Positions 47,707 to 56,470 of a stretch of DNA of 64,000 nucleotides are shown one piece after another. The stretch comes from Gemmatimonadota bacterium. GTDB lineage: Bacteria; Gemmatimonadota; Gemmatimonadetes; Palauibacterales; Palauibacteraceae. A model generated the notes under the pieces. The model was not told the DNA's origin. It did not search any database and worked only from the letters and a program-made list of their open reading frames with translations. The position numbers were made by a program, and so were the translations under genes. The stretch spans positions 65,149-129,148 of the forward strand of contig JAGWBR010000007.1 of NCBI GenBank assembly GCA_021295785.1, in the 5' to 3' direction. Position 1 is the stretch's first letter. Each line of letters begins with the position of its first letter.

Positions 47707-47720
47707 GTTTCCGCGGGAAC
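47707..47720. repeat. Interspersed palindrome, copy 19
   Basis: GTTTCCGCGGGAAC in the lexA-trpC divergent intergenic region. Confidence 0.88.
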
Positions 47721-47796
47721 GTCCCCCGCACTCCGCGGCAGTGCCTTAGACGTGACACCGGAATTAACGGGCACACGTGCGTAAATTTCAGCCACG

Positions 47797-48642
47797 ATGA
47801 CCCTCCAAAAAGTGCTTGACGAAATCGTAGCCGAGAAACGGGCGGAGGTCGCCCGCCTGGAGATGTTCGGGGAAACGCTCCTGATGCAGGCCCGGCAGGC
47901 GGCGCCCCCGCTTCCGTTTGCAGCCCGCCTTAAGGAACCGCGCCACGTCGTTTCCGTAATCGCCGAATTCAAGCGGCAATCCCCCTCTGCCGGACCGATT
48001 GCGCCGGACGCCCAGGCCGCCGGCGTCGCGGCGGTCTACGAGGCGGCGGGAGTGGCGGCGATGTCCGTCCTGACCGACGAGAAATGGTTCGGCGGGAGTT
48101 TGGACGACCTGCGGAACATTCGGGGTGCGACCGGCCTGGCACTGTTGCGGAAAGACTTCACCCTGGATCCGGTCCAGATCTACCAGGCGCGGGCCGCGGG
48201 GGCCGATGCGGTGCTGTTGATCGCTCGGATCCTCAAACAGGACATGCTCCGCCGGCTGCTGCGCACTGCGGAGGAGTTGTCGATGGCCGCCCTGGTGGAG
48301 GTGCATGAAGGGCATGAACTGGACCGCGCCCTGGAAGCAGGGGCAAAGGTCGTCGGTGTCAACGCACGCGACCTTTCTACCTTTTCGGTGGATCTTGAAG
48401 CCGGGCTCGCCCTCGTGGAACGGATCCCGGAGGATCTTGTCGCCGTGGCCGAGAGCGGGATCGGGTCGATCGCGGACGCCAAAGCAGCGGGCCAGGCCGG
48501 GGCAGACGCACTGCTGATCGGCGAGTGGTTGATGGCCGGTGGGGGCCCGGACACCACATTGGGGCATTTGGGAGGTCACGGGGAGGGCCTCGCCCGGAAT
48601 CGACGACTCGGCGGGTCGCCCGGCCGTGGAGAAGCACCGTGA
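47797..48642 (+). CDS. trpC: Indole-3-glycerol-phosphate synthase
   Basis: VLDEIVAEKRAEVARLE...VIAEFKRQSPSAGPI...MSVLTDEKWFGGSLDDLRNIR...LLRKDFTLDPVQIYQARAAGADAVLLIA. Confidence 0.95.
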   Translation: MTLQKVLDEIVAEKRAEVARLEMFGETLLMQARQAAPPLPFAARLKEPRHVVSVIAEFKRQSPSAGPIAPDAQAAGVAAVYEAAGVAAMSVLTDEKWFGGSLDDLRNIRGATGLALLRKDFTLDPVQIYQARAAGADAVLLIARILKQDMLRRLLRTAEELSMAALVEVHEGHELDRALEAGAKVVGVNARDLSTFSVDLEAGLALVERIPEDLVAVAESGIGSIADAKAAGQAGADALLIGEWLMAGGGPDTTLGHLGGHGEGLARNRRLGGSPGRGEAP

Positions 48643-49373
48643 CCTGCCGGGTGAAGGTGTGTGGACTGCGCCGGCCCGGTGATGCGGAGGCTGCCGTGGT
48701 GGCCGGTGCGCACTATCTGGGAATGGTATTCGCCCCAAGCCCGCGGCGCGTTACGGAGGAAGAAGCCCGCGAGGTGTGCCGCATCGCGACTGCAAGCCAA
48801 CCGGTGGCAGTCTTCGTGGATGAATCCCCGCAGGAGATCTTGCGACTCAAAGACCGAATCGGGTTCACGACGGCGCAGCTCCACGGTTCGGAGTCACCGT
48901 CAGACTGCGAATTGCTGAGGGAGGGAGGCCTCCGGGTGTGGAAGGCTCTCCGACCAAGATCCCGGACGGATCTGGTCCGGTTGTGGAAGCACTGGGAATC
49001 GGAGACCGAGGTCGTCTTGGTCGACGCCTGGTCACCTGCGGCCAGGGGCGGGACTGGGACCACCTTCCCCCACGGGTGGCTGTCGGACCTGCGCATGACG
49101 CCGCCGAACGGAGGCCAGGGGCACCCGTCTCGGCCCGCCGGCGAGCCGACAGACCCGGGCCGCAAGGCGAGCCTGGCGCTGGCCGGTGGTCTGACCCCGG
49201 ACAACGTGGCGGCGGCGATCAAGACCGGAAACCCGGCGATCGTGGACGTGTCTTCGGGGGTCGAGGTCGCCCCGGGAGTCAAAGATCCGTCTCTGATCAT
49301 GGCGTTCGTGCAGGCAGTCGGCGCCATCGGCCCCGCAGGAGCACCCGGAACCGTCGGAGCAGTCGAGAAGTGA
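48639..49373 (+). CDS. trpF: Phosphoribosylanthranilate isomerase
   Basis: [35 protein letters not shown]...TAQLHGSES...[16 protein letters not shown]...[18 protein letters not shown] start. Confidence 0.93.
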   Translation: MTCRVKVCGLRRPGDAEAAVVAGAHYLGMVFAPSPRRVTEEEAREVCRIATASQPVAVFVDESPQEILRLKDRIGFTTAQLHGSESPSDCELLREGGLRVWKALRPRSRTDLVRLWKHWESETEVVLVDAWSPAARGGTGTTFPHGWLSDLRMTPPNGGQGHPSRPAGEPTDPGRKASLALAGGLTPDNVAAAIKTGNPAIVDVSSGVEVAPGVKDPSLIMAFVQAVGAIGPAGAPGTVGAVEK

Positions 49374-49381
49374 CGGGGCGC

Positions 49382-50650
49382 ATGGGGTGGTTCGGCACCT
49401 ACGGGGGCCAGTTTGTGCCCGAAACCCTGATTCCGGCGCTCGACGAACTCACCCGGGCCTGGGCCGACGCCCGCCACGATTCAGAATTCAGGAAAACGCT
49501 GGACGACTGCCTGCATCGATACGTGGGCCGCCCCACGCCCTTGTATCAAGCCCGCAGGCTGGGGAAAGACATGGGGGGCGTGCGGATCTGGCTGAAACGG
49601 GAAGATCTCAACCACACAGGCGCACACAAGATCAATAACACGGTCGGTCAGGTCCTCCTCGCCCGGCGGATGGGTAAGACACGCATCATCGCCGAGACGG
49701 GGGCCGGCCAGCACGGGGTGGCGGCGGCCACGGCCTGCGCGCTGTTTGGCTTTGAATGCGATGTGTACATGGGCGAAGAAGACATGCGCCGGCAGGCTCT
49801 GAACGTCGAGAGAATGCGGATGCTCGGCGCACGGGTGCTGCCGGTTTCCAGCGGCTCGCGGACGTTGAAAGATGCAACCAGCGAGGCCATCCGCGACTGG
49901 ACGGCATCAGTAGGGGGGACCCACTATGTGATCGGTTCCGCGGTGGGGCCGGCTCCCTACCCGGACATGGTGCGGGGGTTGCAGCGAGTGATCGGCAACG
50001 AAACCCGGACCCAGCTCCGCGAGTTGGGGGTGGAGCCCGCGGCGGTATTCGCCTGCGTGGGCGGGGGCTCCAACGCGATCGGCATGTTTGCCCCGTTCAT
50101 CGACGATCAGCCCCTTCCGGAGAATCCGTCCGTCCCGGCCGATTCGTCCGGCCCCGGCCAGGTCCGCGGGGTTTCCGACAACAGGGCCGAACTGGTGGGA
50201 GTGGAGGCGGCGGGGGCGGGCCTGGCTTCGGGCCAACACGCGGCGTCGCTCTCGCTCGGGCTCCCGGGAGTGCTGCACGGCAGCCACAGTTACCTGTTGC
50301 AGGATGAAGACGGTCAGGTGACTCCGGCCCACTCAGTCTCGGCGGGCCTTGACTACCCCGGGGTGGGACCGGAGCACTCCTGGCTCAAGGAATCCGGCCG
50401 GGTACGCTACGAGTCGGTAACCGACCACGAGGCGGTTGCGGCATTCGGCGACCTGTGTCGGCTGGAGGGGATAATCCCGGCCCTGGAGAGCGCACACGCC
50501 GCTGCCGGTCTGCGCAAAGAGGCGGAGAAATGGAAGAACCGCGACGTGGTGATTTGCCTCAGCGGCCGTGGAGACAAGGACGTCGAAGAAGTACGGCGGT
50601 TTGAGCGAACCCGCGGGGCCGACGTCCAGAGCCCGGACCAGGCGAGCTGA
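49382..50650 (+). CDS. trpB: Tryptophan synthase beta chain
   Basis: [20 protein letters not shown]...[46 protein letters not shown]...[17 protein letters not shown]. Confidence 0.96.
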   Translation: MGWFGTYGGQFVPETLIPALDELTRAWADARHDSEFRKTLDDCLHRYVGRPTPLYQARRLGKDMGGVRIWLKREDLNHTGAHKINNTVGQVLLARRMGKTRIIAETGAGQHGVAAATACALFGFECDVYMGEEDMRRQALNVERMRMLGARVLPVSSGSRTLKDATSEAIRDWTASVGGTHYVIGSAVGPAPYPDMVRGLQRVIGNETRTQLRELGVEPAAVFACVGGGSNAIGMFAPFIDDQPLPENPSVPADSSGPGQVRGVSDNRAELVGVEAAGAGLASGQHAASLSLGLPGVLHGSHSYLLQDEDGQVTPAHSVSAGLDYPGVGPEHSWLKESGRVRYESVTDHEAVAAFGDLCRLEGIIPALESAHAAAGLRKEAEKWKNRDVVICLSGRGDKDVEEVRRFERTRGADVQSPDQAS

Positions 50651-50658
50651 GGGACCGC

Positions 50659-51456
50659 GTGCACGCTACCGCCGGGGCTGCCGGCCGGATCGAAGCCACG
50701 TTTGCCAAGAGAACTGCTTTTGTGCCGTTTCTGTCCAGTGGATACCCCGGGCCGCGCGACACCCCCCGTCTCCTGATGCAACTGGCGCAGGCCGGGGCTG
50801 ACGTGATCGAGCTCGGCCTTCCGTTCAGCGATCCGCTGGCCGACGGACCGGCGATCCAAACCGCGAGCGCCCGCGCCCTGGATCAGGGTGTAACCGCCGC
50901 ATCGGCCCTGGACCAACTCGCTGAGGTGGCACCCGAACTCCCGCCGATAGTGATCTTCACCTACCTGAATCCGGTCCTGCGCATGGGGCCGGAGAAGTTC
51001 GTCGAGAAGGCTGCGGAAGCGGGAGCGGCTGGCCTTCTCCTTACCGATTTGCCGGTCGGGGCAGACCCCGGGTTGGCGGCACGACTTGGGGGGGGCGGCC
51101 TTGACCTGATCCCCCTGGCCGCGCCCACCACATCCGATGCCCGTCTCAAGACGATAGCGGACAGCGCCCGCGGGTTCCTCTATTACATTGCCCGCACCGG
51201 GGTTACGGGCAGCCGGACCGACGTGGACGCGGAACTCTCGTCAAGGGTGACACAGCTGCGCGGAATGTTGAATCTGCCGGTGGCGGTCGGATTCGGAATC
51301 GCGACTCCGGACCAGGCCCGAACGCTGGCTTCGGTTGCAGACGGGGTCGTGGTGGGTACGGCCCTGATTGAGGCACTGGGCACCAGCGAGGCGGCTTTTC
51401 GTGAACTCGCAGAGGCCCTGGCGGAGGCCGTCAGAGCTAACGAGAAACAACACTGA
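50659..51456 (+). CDS. trpA: Tryptophan synthase alpha chain
   Basis: FLSSGYPGPRDTPRLLMQLAQAGADVIELGLPFSDPLADGPAIQTASARALDQGV...GFLYYIARTGVTGSR. Confidence 0.95.
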   Translation: MHATAGAAGRIEATFAKRTAFVPFLSSGYPGPRDTPRLLMQLAQAGADVIELGLPFSDPLADGPAIQTASARALDQGVTAASALDQLAEVAPELPPIVIFTYLNPVLRMGPEKFVEKAAEAGAAGLLLTDLPVGADPGLAARLGGGGLDLIPLAAPTTSDARLKTIADSARGFLYYIARTGVTGSRTDVDAELSSRVTQLRGMLNLPVAVGFGIATPDQARTLASVADGVVVGTALIEALGTSEAAFRELAEALAEAVRANEKQH

Positions 51457-51473
51457 AGGGAAATGACGACGCC

Positions 51474-51716
51474 ATGAGCGCTTCCGAAAACTCAGATGTC
51501 GCGGGCGAAGAGGCCTGCACGATTAGTGTTACCGAGGACGGGCCGATCAAGGTCGAAGGAGACTGGCGCCTGTTGACCCGTGGGGACTCTGCCGCGGTCG
51601 TCGCCGGAGACCGGCCGCGGGGAACTGTCTGGCTGTGCAGGTGCGGGCATTCCGCCAAGAAGCCGTTCTGCGACGGTACCCACAAGAAGGAAGGGTTCTC
51701 GGCCGAAGGGATCTAA
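51474..51716 (+). CDS. CDGSH iron-sulfur domain protein
   Basis: VWLCRCGHSAKKPFCDGTHKKEGF matches the CDGSH motif. Confidence 0.88.
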   Translation: MSASENSDVAGEEACTISVTEDGPIKVEGDWRLLTRGDSAAVVAGDRPRGTVWLCRCGHSAKKPFCDGTHKKEGFSAEGI

Positions 51717-51753
51717 CCGCAATCCCAGACCGCACTCGAACCGCACACGCCTG

Positions 51754-52419
51754 ATGGACGATCTCCACCCGATCGTGCTCGCGGCCGGGAAGAAGCGAAC
51801 CCTGCCCAATTGGGCCGAAGCGTCCGAGGAACGCCGGCACCACCTCCAGCGGGTCGGACGGCTGATGTGGAAGTGGAGTGGGGTGCTGGGGTTGCCGAGG
51901 CGCGAGCGCGTGAGGTGGCGCGCCGCGGGAGTCTTGCACGATGCGCTCAAGGGGAGTCCGCCGAACCGCCTTGGGTCGCAGCTGCTGGCGGCCTTGAAAC
52001 AACACGCCCTCGCCGCCACCCTGCCCGAGATGGGTTCAAACATTCTGAACCAATGGCCCGGGAGTCTGCTCCACGGCCCGGCCTGCGCGGCCCGCTTACA
52101 CGATGAGGGAGTCACGGACAGAGACCTGCTGATGGCGGTCGCGTTCCACACGACCGGTCACGCGGGTCTTGAGCGAATCGGGCAGGCGCTCTACGCCGCC
52201 GACTTCCTGGAGCCCGGGCGCGTAACAAAACGACGGACGCGGGCGGCACTGCGCCAGCAAATGCCAACGCGGTGGCTGCCGACCATGCGCACGGTCGCCG
52301 CGGCGAAGATCGATACGCTGCTCAAACGTTCGCTGCCCCTTGATCCGATCACCGTCGATTTCTGGAACAGCCTCGCGGCGAGCACCGAAAAAGGAGCCGC
52401 AACTCCGCGCGGCCGCTGA
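51754..52419 (+). CDS. HD-domain hydrolase (YqeK-like)
   Basis: RRHHLQRVGRLMWKW...RWRAAGVLHDALKGSPPN...LLHGPACAARL...AVAFHTTGHAGLERIGQALYAADFLEPGR. Confidence 0.75.
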   Translation: MDDLHPIVLAAGKKRTLPNWAEASEERRHHLQRVGRLMWKWSGVLGLPRRERVRWRAAGVLHDALKGSPPNRLGSQLLAALKQHALAATLPEMGSNILNQWPGSLLHGPACAARLHDEGVTDRDLLMAVAFHTTGHAGLERIGQALYAADFLEPGRVTKRRTRAALRQQMPTRWLPTMRTVAAAKIDTLLKRSLPLDPITVDFWNSLAASTEKGAATPRGR

Positions 52420-52486
52420 ACGAACACAATTCCCGGCCAACCGGCGCGCGGCCGGGAGCACTCGGCCGGGGGAACTCGGCCGACCT

Positions 52487-54316
52487 CTACGTATCAGTCG
52501 GCTTCAGAGCAGCCAGCAAGTCGGAGTCGGGGGAAACGAAAAGGGTGCGTTCGCGTTCCGCGACCACGGATCCGGGCCGGGATTTGCGAGGCTTGCGAAC
52601 GTACTTGCGCCGGGTCCAGATCACGGGCACCGTGCCGCTGTGCCGCGCCCTGCTGTGGACCGCAGCCGCGGTGGCCGCCTCGGCAAGGTCGCGCCCCGGG
52701 GGATTCTCGTCGGCCCGCCCCCACCGGAGAATGACGTGCGCCCCGGAGGCTTGCGAGGCATGGAGCCAGATGTCTTCGCGCCGCGCGTGGCGAAACGTCA
52801 GGTCGTCGTTGTCGCTGGCCCCGCGTCCCACCAAGATTTCAAAGCCGCCGCTGCTGACGTACCTGACAAAGGGCGCACGCTGCAAAACGGGTCCCTCGCG
52901 CGGCCGGCCAGAGCTTCTCTTCCCCCCCCGCCCCCTTGAAGCGCCCGGACCGGACAGGGGCCGGCCGCCGATTGCAGACCACAAGGAATCGGACGGGCCA
53001 TTTTCTTCAACCTGGAGGGAAAGGTCATCTAGTTCGGCAAGTCGCGCCCGGGCCGCCGAAATGGCTGCGGGCAGGCGCTCCAAAGCCCTCTCACGGCGTG
53101 CGGCTTCCTTGAACAACTCCTGAGCGTTGGTAACCGCGTCCATCCCCGGATCAAGCGAGATCTTGCGTTTGGCACCATCAAAATCCACCAGCGTAACCGA
53201 CCGTGACCCGCGAGGAATCTCGGCCTTTCTGGCGAGAAGCAGATTGCCATCGGCTCTCGTTTCTTCGGGCGGCAGAACCGAAGCCAACTCACGCTCCAAC
53301 GCGGCAAGACGCTTGGCCGCACGCTTCCGCCGGGCACTGATCCGACGAAGGAGCTGGTCGTGTTCACTCTCTTCGCTGGTTGAACCGCCAGATCCCCGGC
53401 CGGCCACGCCACCGGAGCGCCGCCACGTGAGCCCGTCGGCTCCCGCCGGGAGATGGGACAGTAACCCCGCAGCACCGCCCGCCACCTCGACTTGCCGGGT
53501 GACCGCGCCCAGAACATCCGCCCCGACACGCTCGCCGGTCGCAGGGTGAATCGACAGATACGCCGCGAGCGCCGCATCCGCGAATCGATCAGACCGGGAC
53601 TGGCCAGACCGGGACTGGCCAGACAAAGCCTCCGCGATGGCATCAACGTTGGCTGGGCTCGTCCAGGCCCATGAACGCAGAACCTCTTGGTGCCAATTGA
53701 CCCCGTGACCGTGCCCGGACGAGGCCCGGGCCCCGACCCACGTCCGCCAGTCGTCAATCGACGGCGGAAGGTCGGCAGCGGCCCGCTCGGCGGCCGGCGG
53801 AGCCCAAATGTCTCCGCGCTCCACGCCATGACCACGGACCAGGACGGATTCCACCCGCCAGCCCCCCGCGAAACGAAGGTGGAAGAGGTTGAACCGGGTG
53901 GTGCGGAGTTGCAAGACGGCCCCCTCGCGCTTCCGGCCGTCGGCATCGACAAACGTAAGCAGAACGACCCGTTCATCGGGCGCGGCAACGGCCGATCCCA
54001 AAAACAGGCGCCGGAAGGTGGCCGGGGGCACATCGGTCGAAATTCCGGGAGGGTCCGAGACAAACAAATGTCCCAGGGAAGGGTGGAGCAGAGCGGTTAG
54101 ACAGCCCTCCCGAGTCTCGTCCTGCGTCTCCCGCGAGGCGTCGCGGGCTCCCCGCCCGAACTCGATGGAAGCGGCCCGAAGCCCGCGGTTGACCAGCAGC
54201 CTTCGAACGGGCACTCCCTCCCAGCGGTGGGCGATCCCCGCAGCCAAGTCCCTGGCCAGCAGGGCGTCGTACCGCACCGGAGCCTGCCGGCCTGCGTCGT
54301 CTGATTCGCCTGGCAT
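52487..54316 (-). CDS. NFACT-family protein (RqcH/Rqc2-like)
   Basis: PFVRYVSSGGFEILVGRGASDNDDLTFRHARREDIWLHASQASGAHVILRW...HSGTVPVIWTRRKYVRKPRKSRPGSVVAERERTLFVSPDSD. Confidence 0.87.
   Translation of the reverse strand: MPGESDDAGRQAPVRYDALLARDLAAGIAHRWEGVPVRRLLVNRGLRAASIEFGRGARDASRETQDETREGCLTALLHPSLGHLFVSDPPGISTDVPPATFRRLFLGSAVAAPDERVVLLTFVDADGRKREGAVLQLRTTRFNLFHLRFAGGWRVESVLVRGHGVERGDIWAPPAAERAAADLPPSIDDWRTWVGARASSGHGHGVNWHQEVLRSWAWTSPANVDAIAEALSGQSRSGQSRSDRFADAALAAYLSIHPATGERVGADVLGAVTRQVEVAGGAAGLLSHLPAGADGLTWRRSGGVAGRGSGGSTSEESEHDQLLRRISARRKRAAKRLAALERELASVLPPEETRADGNLLLARKAEIPRGSRSVTLVDFDGAKRKISLDPGMDAVTNAQELFKEAARRERALERLPAAISAARARLAELDDLSLQVEENGPSDSLWSAIGGRPLSGPGASRGRGGKRSSGRPREGPVLQRAPFVRYVSSGGFEILVGRGASDNDDLTFRHARREDIWLHASQASGAHVILRWGRADENPPGRDLAEAATAAAVHSRARHSGTVPVIWTRRKYVRKPRKSRPGSVVAERERTLFVSPDSDLLAALKPTDT
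53591..53620. repeat. 15-bp perfect tandem repeat x2 inside the NFACT gene
   Basis: AGACCGGGACTGGCC x2; encodes GQSRSGQSRS on the minus strand. Confidence 0.9.
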
Positions 54317-54559
54317 CCCCCTCGCGGCCACGCCCTGCCTCCCGATTCGTCCCGTTGGGTTACGGTGCCCCCCGGCCGCGCCTTCCAAGGCGTCCGGAAC
54401 CACCCGAATCTACGGGGAGTCTGTTTGATCACGGAACGCGGGGCACTTGTGGCACGCCCCACCAAAACACACTTTTAGCTGACGGGGATGTATGCCGTCT
54501 ACCAGACGGGGATGAAAGCCGTTCGCTGATGCTGTACGGAGGGGCGGACGGAGCGCTGG

Positions 54560-55288
54560 GTGGATGAGGGCGGGAACGGGAGGAATGCGCCAATGTCGAG
54601 TCACCGTGATCCTGCGCGCGAGGAGCGCGCATCCTATGTCCGACGCGGTCGCCGGGGCCGGGTCCAACGTCGCCAAGCCGCACCGACCAAGACAAGGAAG
54701 CGGCAGTCAAAGACCGCCAACGCACGCTCGTCGGCCCGATCTGGCCGGCGCACTGGTCAGAGAGTTGGGCAGACATCCGGCAAGCGCCCGACCCGGGCAG
54801 CCGCCAGGAAGAGCGGCGGCAGGTTAGCTGCCCTGCGCGCCGGGCTGGGCCGACGATCTGGAGTCTGGCTTCTGGCCGCCGTGATCGCCGCTACGCTCTT
54901 TGGGCTCTCCCAAACAGAGGCCGGTGCGCGACTGCTGAACCTGCGGCTCGACAGCCCCGTCACCAACGCCGAGGGGCCGGCAGCCAGTGCGAACCGCCCG
55001 AAGGTCGAGGTGCTTAACGGCACTGGCGCGGCAGGACTTGCCTCCGACGCCGCCGACGAACTGCGGGGCATGCGCTTCGACGTGGTACAAGTGGGAAATG
55101 CGGACCACTTCGATTACGAAACCACCCACGTTCTGGACCGATCGGGGTCCGGGAGGGTGGCGCGCCTGCTTGCCGACAGCTTGGGGATTGACTCAGTAGC
55201 GATGGCGCCGGACCCGGAGCTCTTCCTGGACGCCACGGTGATCTTGGGAAGAGACTTCGTCGACAAGTTGGCTCGCCAGCGCCAGTAA
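54560..55288 (+). CDS. LytR C-terminal-domain membrane protein
   Basis: Basic N-terminus, TM GVWLLAAVIAATLFGLSQ, then KVEVLNGTGAAGLASDAADELRGMRFDVVQVGNADHFDYETTHVLDR...ATVILGRDF. Confidence 0.75.
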   Translation: MDEGGNGRNAPMSSHRDPAREERASYVRRGRRGRVQRRQAAPTKTRKRQSKTANARSSARSGRRTGQRVGQTSGKRPTRAAARKSGGRLAALRAGLGRRSGVWLLAAVIAATLFGLSQTEAGARLLNLRLDSPVTNAEGPAASANRPKVEVLNGTGAAGLASDAADELRGMRFDVVQVGNADHFDYETTHVLDRSGSGRVARLLADSLGIDSVAMAPDPELFLDATVILGRDFVDKLARQRQ

Positions 55289-55318
55289 ACCCCCGGGCCG
55301 TGGTGACCGCCCAGCGTA

Positions 55319-56386
55319 CTATCCGGTCGAAGCGGGTGCTCGGGCCGCGTCGGCCAAGCGGAGCTGTCCGCAGGCGGCGGCAATATCCCGCCCCCTGGGG
55401 GTGCGCACGGCGTGCCGCAGTCCGCGGCGCTCAAGGCGCGCCGCAAACTCGGCTATGCGGCCCGGCGGACTCGGCTTCCAAGCGGGCTGCGACGGGATCG
55501 GGTTGAACGGGATCAGGTTGACGAAACAGGTCAGATCCGACACGAGGCGGGCCAGGCCCTCGGCCAGCAAAGGATCGTCGTTGACACCGCTGATCAGCGT
55601 GTACTCGAATGACAAGCGCCGGTTCTTGACGGCCTGGTATTCGCGGAGGGCGTCCATTAGATCCGGCAACGGATAACGCCGCTCCACCGGCATCAACTCC
55701 AGTCGCAGTTCGTGATCGGGGGAGTGGAGCGAAACAGCGAGACCAAACTGCCCGGGCGTCGCCGCCAGGGCCCGAATACCGGGCACCAGACCCACGGTGG
55801 ACACGGTGATCCGGCGCGCCCCAAGCCCGAACCCCTCGTGCAGAACTTCTAACGAGGAAAGGACCGGCCCCGTGTTTGCAAACGGTTCTCCCATCCCCAT
55901 ATACACGACGTTGGTGACGCCACGACCGTAGAGCTCGACGGACCGGGCGGCAGCGTCGCGGAACTGGGCGGCGATTTCGGCGGCGCGGAGGTGGCGGCGG
56001 AACCCGAACGCGCCAGTTGCGCAGAACAGGCACCCCAGCGCACACCCCGCCTGCGACGAAATGCAAAGGGTGACTCTGGTGCTGGAGGGGATGAGGACCG
56101 ACTCAATCCGCTCGCCGTCGTCCAAACCCCAAAGATGCTTTACGACCTCGTCCCGAGACCGAACCTCCGACACCATTTCCAGAGGAGTGAGCGAAAAGGC
56201 ATCGTCAAGCGAGCAGCGCAGCCCGGCCGGCAGCGAGGTTGCAGCGTCAAACCCGCGGGCACCGTGATCGTAGATCCACTCCAAGGCTTGCCCTGCCCGG
56301 TAAGAGGGTTCGCCGCGGTCAGCCAGGAAACCCGCCACGGCAGACCGGGCGGCACGCGGAGAGTCGCCCAACAATTCGTGGTTCAT
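55319..56386 (-). CDS. rlmN: Dual-specificity rRNA/tRNA adenine-C2 methyltransferase RlmN
   Basis: YRAGQALEWIYDHGARGFDAATSLP...CISSQAGCALGCLFCATGAFGFRRHLRAAEIAAQ...NVVYMGMGEPFANTGPV. ATG at 56386. Confidence 0.94.
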   Translation of the reverse strand: MNHELLGDSPRAARSAVAGFLADRGEPSYRAGQALEWIYDHGARGFDAATSLPAGLRCSLDDAFSLTPLEMVSEVRSRDEVVKHLWGLDDGERIESVLIPSSTRVTLCISSQAGCALGCLFCATGAFGFRRHLRAAEIAAQFRDAAARSVELYGRGVTNVVYMGMGEPFANTGPVLSSLEVLHEGFGLGARRITVSTVGLVPGIRALAATPGQFGLAVSLHSPDHELRLELMPVERRYPLPDLMDALREYQAVKNRRLSFEYTLISGVNDDPLLAEGLARLVSDLTCFVNLIPFNPIPSQPAWKPSPPGRIAEFAARLERRGLRHAVRTPRGRDIAAACGQLRLADAARAPASTG

Positions 56387-56470
56387 GCCGGAAAAACTAC
56401 GGCGGTTTGTTCGCACTTCGCCGCCGCGCCAACTTTCCCGAACGATCCATTCAACAAACAAGGCAAGACC

